DNA of 64,000 nt from Lates calcarifer (lineage: Eukaryota > Chordata > Actinopteri > Centropomidae). The position numbers were made by a program, and so were the translations under genes. The stretch spans positions 25,852,250-25,916,249 of the forward strand of contig NC_066849.1 of NCBI RefSeq assembly GCF_001640805.2, written 5' to 3'. The stretch's first letter is position 1. The number at the start of each line of letters is the position of its first letter. The notes below the pieces were generated by a model. It saw only the letters and a program-made list of their open reading frames with translations. It was not told the DNA's origin and made no database searches. Positions 57,068 to 64,000 of this stretch are shown here, piece after piece.

Positions 57068-57480
57068 CAACAGTTGATTTTTTGGCCACTTGGGGGCAGC
57101 AGAAACAAGCTGTGAACACAACACTGATATATTATCACCTTTGAAGTTGATACAGTGAACGTGTTCGCAAACAGTTGCCAATTTTCACATCCAGCAGTGA
57201 CCGAACAACATTGTCATTCGTTTGAAGCTGTGTTTATTACCACTTAGCTCTATTTTTGGTCTCTACCATCTCCTGAGGGAAATATCTGTCTCTTTAGCTG
57301 CTAAATTCTCCACCATATTCATCAGATAGTTATGAACTGTGTCGTTTGGTGCTGGCCAGTACAGGATTTTACAGCTTTTCACTGAAAACAACTTCCTACT
57401 GTGGCAAAACAAGTGTGCGGCTGCAGCTACGCGAGCACTGAGAGTCTCTGTCTTACATTTTTTCCACGACCCCGCCTTAT
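57068..57480 (+). repeat. dispersed repeat family X, copy 3
   Basis: Starts with 'cagttgattttttggccact' and 'tgggggcagcagaaacaagc', then 'ctcctgagggaaatatctgt', as in the copy at 39111. A related short piece occurs at about 7488-7530 ('ctagggggcagaagaaaaca'). Confidence 0.6.
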
Positions 57481-58154
57481 TCAGACTACTGTTTTCCCTG
57501 CTGTAGCCTCCAGGGTCACGGCTGCTGCAGCCCAGCAGGCAGGATTTAGGGGATACAGGCATCTATTTGTTTTGTAATTTGTGCTCCGGGAGAATCAGAT
57601 CATTTAAGCCGTGATCCCTGTGAGTTTAACCGTTTAACTGTAGGTCTGGAGCATTAGAGTGTCCTCCATGTGCCTGCTGAAGGACGGAGGTAAAATAAGT
57701 TAAACAATGTGAAATACCCCCCCCCCACTGGTACGCTTTCATCTCACACTCGTAAATAAGTCAGAATAACAAAGGTGAGATTTATGAAAGGTCAGGTTCT
57801 CTGCCAACAGGCCCTCTCTGCTCCTGTCAAGTGTAACATATTGAACATATTGAAGTGTGCCACCATCAAATTCTAGGTCACTTTAAAGTCACTGGGTCAC
57901 TGCACCAACAAAATTCAATATAGGAGATATTCTTAGGATTTATATAAAAAAAATAAGGCTGGGGGAATCAGGGTGATGGCCATATAGTGCTGTTTGCCTT
58001 TTTTAAACCATAACCACAGCCTTTCCTTTATTTTTAAAACATTGACATTGAAAAAAACAACAGCACTGCTCAATCACAAGTCTGCCCCTTTTATGGAAAT
58101 GCTATAAAATCACTGCAGTGCTCCATTAAGGATTAGATTTGAAGTTGCTATACA

Positions 58155-58320
58155 TAAGTTTTGCTATCGCTACATAGCCAATGTTAGCATCAACAGTTGT
58201 TAACTTAGCAGTCTAGAAGAAACGTTGCAAGTTCAACATCAAACTTCATTCCTGTTTTGCTTCTAGTTCTGTCACTATACTGAAGTTAGCATGCTAACCA
58301 GCTAGCCCCGACTCACTGTA
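58155..58320 (+). repeat. 'TTTTGCTATCGCTA' repeat, copy 3
   Basis: Block-by-block match to 17638-17840: 'ttttgctatcgctacatag', 'gttagcatcaacagttgtt', 'agtctagaagaaacgttgc', 'aacttcattcctgttttgc' and 'agcatgctaaccagctagcc'. Confidence 0.75.
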
Positions 58321-59669
58321 GCGTCCAGACGGCCCTGAAGAAGCAGCGCTGCTCAGAGAGCGTATTATAACCTCTAGCATTGTAACACTTATAAATGGCC
58401 CCTTTAATTGTCTGTGTGAATATATATCATAAGGTAGGTAAAACTTACCGGTCAAGTTAATTCAACAAGAAATGTTCTATCATTGGTTCTGTCATTCCAA
58501 ATGTAGAGTACGTCATCTGGATAAACTTCAATCTAATTCTCAGAACTTGAATTTAACTTCTAACAGATGCATAGGTGTAATTTTATCTTGAAAAATCATC
58601 AAGCAAATATTAATATATCAGTGATAGAAATCAACCATGGCCCTGTGTGCATGTCTAGTGGCTCCATACGACATCTTGATGCCACAGTTTTTGCTATCTG
58701 AAGAAACTAGGTAGCCTGAGTAACTTGCCTGCTGCTGCTGCATTAGCTGCACATGCATCTTTTCACGTGAGGACTGACATTGCCTTCACCTGCCTCAAGG
58801 CTAACCCTGTTGCCATGATCCGTTTCCCCCCTCATGGACGACATGGCTGGTGAGCATGCAAACACATCAGAGCCTTGTGATGATGGACCATGTTGACAGG
58901 ACACAAAGATGCTGCTGCTAATGGAAATGCCAATGTCAACTGCAAGAACAGAACATCTCAGAGAGGGGGAGGGACTGAGGCAGTCAGAGGGGTGTTACAG
59001 GGTGGGGAGCCTTTAGGGGTCGGGGGCATTGCAGCGGAGGCCCCAAAACATCTGACAGACTGTTTAATCTCATGCAGTGGACATTTCTGTGCTGCAGCCA
59101 ATTTCAGCGTCATGCTAACAAGGTACAACCAGTGGTGAGATAATATAAGGATGTTTACGCGAGTGAAAAAGATACCTGACAGATATTTATAGATGTACAA
59201 AGACAAAAAAAAACAGGCAAAAGAACAATATAAAAATAATAATTTAGCATGACTGCAGTTAGTTAAAGTCCCTCTCTGTGTAGAAACTATTTATGTCTAA
59301 TTCACCTCACAAAGAGATATCAAACTTTTACGTCTTCGAACAACCTTCATATACACTGTGCTAAAACTCACATAGACACACAGTCAGACAAACTATTTCT
59401 GAATTGTTTGATGCTTTCTGTGGTCATATGGGATAATGCACTGATAGTTTTATAATATTCAGATGCATAAAGTTCAGTCAATTGTAAACTTGATGGAAGG
59501 ATGTAGTGCCACATCCCTCTGGCTCCCTCTAGTGGTAGACATGTTAAAACTTCAGGGTTTGTTCCGGCACAGAGGGCCCCACAAATAAACATTAAAGGCA
59601 CAAAAATTGTCTTTGAAGTGTCTTTTGTCGCTCAGGAAATATATTTGCTCCACTCCAGTGTCATTTGGC

Positions 59670-59690
59670 TTTTTTTTTTTTTTTTTTTTT
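59670..59690. repeat. poly-T tract
   Basis: Uninterrupted run of about 21 T. No attached retroelement body was recognised on either side. Confidence 0.95.
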
Positions 59691-61104
59691 GGGGTCTAAT
59701 TACAAATATAAAAGTCTCCTGGAGTTTGTTTGCTCATTTTTGTCAGGAGTTAAACTTATTTGCATGGTTTTCTCTTTCTGTGTGAAATAAAGAAAGTAAT
59801 GTAAAGTTGGTGTAGAGGTTGAAAATGAGCACCGGATTCTTCAGTTTATTCACATATTATTAGATTTATAATTCTATTAGAACAGGAACCTTAAGACCGC
59901 ATTTATGTCTCCAAGATATTTTAATTATTCGTATTTAATGTAAGTAGTTAAACTAAAATAGAGTTATGGTACTGAAAATTATTGCTTTGAAAGTGGTGTT
60001 GAAACTCAGGTATCACAGTGTCACATGATAAAGTGTTACAAATTCAGGTGTAAGGGAAGGAGAGCTTCTATAGTGGGAGAGGCTATAGGACGGTGGTTAT
60101 GCAACAGGGAGGACTGGTGGTCAGAGGTCGCAGTGAATCAGAAATATTTATCATGTTTCAGCGGTTGCTAAGGCTATACTGTAACTGTCTGTGACGGGTG
60201 GAGACAGGATATAATCTCAGTGCAGTAAATCACACAGACACACCTTTCTACCCCACAAGCTTACAGTGTAATCCTGTGTGCAAAGGTTCATTCATTGTTT
60301 AAAATCTCAGTGAAAAGAAACAACTGTCACACACTAACCAAAACTTCTAGTCAGTAAATTTTCAAATCTGCAGCGCCAGAAACAACAGGAAAATATTAAA
60401 ATACTGAGACAGAAATTGCTCAAATTTTAACGTTAACTTTTCTAATTAGTTCAAAGCAACAGGTGGTGGATATCAAGACCATGACCTATATGTAATATTC
60501 ATGGAAATTTGAAGGAGTTAAATGACATAAAGAGAAGAATACACATTTGACACTGGACATTTATTGAGAGGTTTCCATCTCTTCCAAACCTTAGAAGTTC
60601 TTAAACATTTGCATAGAACATAAAAAAGGTTTATACTTGTGTTTTCTCAAGTAAATATCTTTTTCTGAGTTAATAAAGTTGATAAAGCGGAATTAAAGAC
60701 CTGGCAGTGTGGAGAAAAGCCTTTATCAAACATACACTTTAATACAGGGTGATAAAATGATAATTGAACGGTTAAATGCGTGGATAGACTGATAGTGATG
60801 TTGGAGTTTGGTGTGTGGCTGGACATAATGAGACAGATGGGTGGGGTTCTGCAGGGGTGGGGGATTTGGACTCCTGCCCTCCTTTCTCTGCAGACTTTGT
60901 GCAGCAAAAATCTAAATCATACAATTGCAATAATAAAACTCCATGAGATAACACATGGAGCTGTGCAACAGGTTGTGCAAACAGTGGTGCAAACGTTTTC
61001 ACAGCACTGAACAGGTGACATTTTCTCGTGCTCAGTATAAAGAGATGTTTGTTACCCGTCACTGACTTATCGCCCAGTCACGCGTCCCACCCACAGGCCA
61101 CAGT

Positions 61105-61284
61105 CTGATTGTATAAATGCGCGGTGGTCAACTTGTAAATCTGAGCACGGCCACTGTCCCGGGAGCTTCCCGTTTCTCGGATATTTTTGGAATTTTCCGC
61201 CTGTTTTTCAGTTTCGGTTTAATTCTGTCCCTCCTGAGTGACAGCGAGCAGAGCGGACTACAGTCGCTGCGCGAGAATCAGCAG
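61105..61284 (+). promoter_or_regulatory. serpinb1: serpinb1-like promoter and non-coding exon 1
   Basis: A TATA box 'gtataaatg' lies at about 61111-61119. Transcription would start near 61140-61150. The first exon then runs to 61284, ending 'gaatcagcag' before a donor 'gtaaat'. No in-frame start belongs to the serpin here, since the coding start is in the next exon, a layout usual for clade B serpins. An ATG at 61117 overlaps the TATA region and should not be transcribed. Confidence 0.6.
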
Positions 61285-61317
61285 GTAAATATCAATGTGA
61301 TTAACAGGCCTGTAATA

Positions 61318-61342
61318 AACACACACACACACACACACACAC
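61318..61342. repeat. (CA)n microsatellite
   Basis: AC run of about 12 units within serpin intron 1. A poly-T run also lies at 61693-61710. Confidence 0.95.
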
Positions 61343-62198
61343 TGTGTCATGTCACTCACTCTGACATGGTATGATGTTGTTTCACAGCAGCTAGTGGGGG
61401 TCTTAAAGTTGGACGGTTATTTCCGGGTGGGTCGGTGGATGTAAATGTACACGCGACTTTACACGTGAGAAACATGTAACAAGTCAGTTTAGGAGCAAAA
61501 CAACTTTTGCGTAAGTGCCAGGTTGAAAAGTTAAAACACCCACTGACCTCTATAAAACTCTTGAATTTAAATTAAAGATCGTCTTTGTAACGTTTATCTT
61601 CCATTTTTCTGAACGAAAGAATCGTGTACAGGAAGGTTTTGCAGATAATGAAAGAAAACAAAAAGCTGCATGCAACAAAACTTTGAAAATCTATTTTTTT
61701 TTTTTTTTTTAAATCTTTCTGCGTTTATTTAATGGTTGACAGAGAGAATTATGTGGAGAAGATTATGCAGTTTTATAGTATGCATCTTAGATCACTGAGC
61801 CACTGTGGGACACTCCCAGTCTGAAGGTTTTAGTTAAGCCCTGGTTTAAACCTCTCAATCAGCAAAGTAAAGGGAGCACAAGCAACAGGTAGGGTTTGCT
61901 TTTTGTCCTCTAAGGTTTACGTTCAGTTATCCCTTAAATTTAAAATCTTACAACGATGTTTAAGTGTATTTTAAAGTATGAACTGTAGACCTTCTCAGTG
62001 CTGATGGGTGCTGTCCGTTCTGTGCATTAGTTCAGAGAATGTGTTTAGGTTACGCTGTGTTTTATATAAACACTGGCAGCTGGGAAATACAGTTAAGATC
62101 TATTTCTGTTTAGGTTAGAATCTGTCTGAAATGTATTTTGGACTGTGGGATTTCAAAACAGCATTTACTCATTACAGACAAACCGTACATCAGCAGCC

Positions 62199-64000
62199 AT
62201 GGCCGCCATCAGCAGCTCAAACACAAACTTTGCCTTGGAGCTGTTCCGCACTCTGAGCCAAGCAAACCCCAGCGGGAACATCTTCGTCTCCCCGCTGAGC
62301 ATCAGCTCAGCTCTGGCTATGGTTTACCTGGGAGCCAGAGGAGACACTGCTGCTCAGATGGCACAGGTAAATCATGCACGTCCTCCATCACCTGGCATCC
62401 GTGTGTAACGTCCAGCCCATTCGTCAACCTGCAGTTTTTGAAATTCAGGTCATTGGCTCAGGTGTGTATCTAGGCACAGACTGAAAGGTGTGTCTGGAGA
62501 CAGGCGAAGCTTTATGGCATCTGTACTTTGAACTCAATAAACCCCACTGAAACAAGTTATGAACTGTTTGCTAAAAAGCTGAACACTTTCAAAACTGGCA
62601 GTAGCACTTTGAGCTGCAGTTTCAGTTCATGAAACCTGTTTGCTTTTGAAGAAGTGCAGTATTTACTTACAGTTTTTGTATTTTTTCACTTTGATTATTG
62701 TCTTCTGTGGGTACATTTTCATCGCAGTTTCTCAGTGGGTTAATGATTAACAACAATATACAGAAATATGCAAAGACTGTGTGTCCAGATGTATGTGGAC
62801 ACATCAACTTTACACTCACCTGGGAATGCTTGGTCTTTCTGAAGCCATAGGCATTAATCTGCTGCTGTAACCAGCTGAGCCAGAAGCATTAGTGAGGTTC
62901 AACTCTGATCAGACCTGGCTTCCAGCTGGCGGGATTTCAGTCAAGTTCTGCCACAACAAACTGGAAAACCAGTTTGTCAAAACAAGAGAGAACCTTCTTC
63001 AAACTGCTGCCGCAAACTGGAAGTTGGAAACATTGCTGTATTCTGTTACATTATGATTTCACTTCTCTGGACCTAAAAAGCCAGGGTCAAGCCATGAAAA
63101 ACATCCCCAGACCAAAGTATGAGGACTTGTCTGTCTGTATACTCTGATAACTAGATATTTTGATTTTAAAGCAGTTAACTTCCCAGTCATTTCATCTGCA
63201 ACACTCCACACAGGCCCTGTCATTCAGCTCGGGTGAAGGCGTCCACGCAGACTTCGAGACGCTAAATGCTGACATCAACTCCCCATCTGCATCGTACATC
63301 CTGAAAATAGCCAACCGGCTTTATGGAGAGAATACGGCCAACTTCCTCCCGGTGAGTCCTCAGTTTTCACTTATCAGTGATGACACAGATTCAGACTGAA
63401 CTGATAAGACGTTATCTGCTCTCTGCAGCAATTCCTCACAGCCACACAGAAGTACTACCAGGCCGACCTGAAGGCTGTCGACTTCATGGGGGCTCCAGAG
63501 GCGTGCCGAGAGGAGATCAACAGCTGGGTCGAGCAGCAAACAGAAAGTGAGAAATTACATCTTACTTGAATAAAAGAGATCACTCCTGCAGCTTGAAGAG
63601 TAATAAATAGTTCTAGACCGTCCTCTGTGAATCAGTGACGAGTGGTTGCATTGTCTGTTTCATCTCAGATAAGATAAAAGATCTTCTAAAGCCAGGAACA
63701 GTCAGTGCAATGACGAGATTGGCTCTGGTCAATGCTATCTACTTCAAGGGAAATTGGATGAGCCGCTTTGATGTAGCCAACACCAAAGAGATGCCCTTTA
63801 AAGTCAGCAAGGTGAAAACTAAGCTCACAGTTGAATAAAGAAAACATTGTTTAACTTATTGCAGACTTGCACTGAAGCAATTATGCCTCAACTGTCAGTG
63901 TTTCTTGTGTGTCAGAGTGAGACCAGGAAAGTCCAGATGATGTACCAGATGAAGAAGCTGCCCTACAACTACATCCCTGAACACGGTCTGCAGATCCTGG
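62199..64000 (+). CDS. serpinb1: clade B serpin, leukocyte elastase inhibitor-like (5' part)
   Basis: Intracellular serine-protease inhibitor. Coding exons are 62199-62366, 63214-63351, 63429-63546, 63669-63811 and 63916-64000 (cut by the window end), giving 217 of about 380 residues in consistent phase. There is no signal peptide, as expected for clade B. Matches to human SERPINB1: [60 protein letters not shown] with [20 protein letters not shown] and [10 protein letters not shown]. Exon 2 starts at 62178 and the ATG has context cagccATGG. The reactive-centre loop, which decides target protease, lies beyond the window, so assignment to serpinb1 rather than another fish clade B paralogue rests on general similarity and on synteny with gmds and mylk4. 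No damage is seen in the visible part. Confidence 0.92.
62780..63125 (+). repeat. decayed fish DNA-transposon-like repeat in serpin intron
   Basis: 'gtgtccagatgtatgtggac', 'gcattagtgaggttcaac', 'cagtcaagttctgccacaac', 'aaactgctgccgcaaactgg' and 'gccatgaaaaacatccccag' followed by 'accaaagtatgaggac' occur in the order of a repeat very common in teleosts. No coding frame survives. Confidence 0.6.

Larger units (their letters stand above)
54533..61104. other. intergenic region before the serpin gene
   Basis: About 6.5 kb without supported exons. It is largely made of dispersed repeats: the LINE relic (54920-55230), a reverse repeat block (56300-57000), repeat family X (57068-57480) and a 'TTTTGCTATCGCTA' copy (58155-58320), with poly-T at 59670-59690. 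Between 58400 and 61100 I see only AT-rich unique sequence. Confidence 0.55.

Noticed and set aside
61117..61374. ATG at 61117 as the serpin start
   Set aside because: It overlaps the TATA box and the frame does not join the serpin frame in exon 2; the serpin starts at 62199.

Overview
The window reads as nuclear DNA of a ray-finned fish, probably a percomorph teleost. Genes are split by GT/AG introns, coding exons are short and AT-rich non-coding DNA dominates. Many dispersed repeats are typical of teleosts: a tRNA-derived SINE, hAT-like non-autonomous elements, an 'ATTAGTTGCAGC'-type repeat, 'GTTAGCATGCTAAC'-type repeats and many CA/CT microsatellites. Species cannot be told from the sequence. 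All exon structures below were derived by eye from splice signals, reading phase and protein resemblance.

Layout. (1) 1-17047, minus strand: the 5' part (first four coding exons) of gmds, GDP-mannose 4,6-dehydratase; the rest lies off the left edge. A CpG-rich, CCAAT-containing promoter follows at about 17.05-17.24 kb. (2) 17.3-24.0 kb: no gene seen. (3) 24418-31261, minus strand: a complete 12-exon kinase of the myosin light chain kinase family, best called mylk4 from its kinase domain, its ending and its neighbours, but with a long N-terminal extension that resembles the N-terminus of cardiac MLCK (MYLK3). (4) 37397 to about 41.6 kb, plus strand: a candidate small gene behind a housekeeping-type promoter. 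(5) 51438-42358, minus strand: a four-exon, phase-consistent gene for a predicted 181-residue single-pass membrane protein that I do not recognise; it converges on gene (4). (6) About 54.3-54.5 kb, minus strand: two possible terminal exons of another unknown transcript. (7) 61.1-64.0 kb, plus strand: the 5' part of a clade B serpin (serpinb1-like, leukocyte elastase inhibitor) with a TATA promoter, a non-coding first exon and five coding exons before the window ends.

The order gmds - mylk4 - serpinb1 matches human chromosome 6p25, so this is a conserved synteny block. WRNIP1, which sits between MYLK4 and SERPINB1 in human, is not visible; the two unidentified genes occupy that interval. The genes do not form a pathway: GMDS makes the GDP-fucose precursor in the cytosol, MYLK4 is a muscle-type protein kinase, and SERPINB1 is an intracellular protease inhibitor. 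The most novel material is the unidentified pair in 37-51 kb, the MYLK3-like N-terminus on the mylk4 gene, and a tandem/inverted repeat cluster in gmds intron 1.
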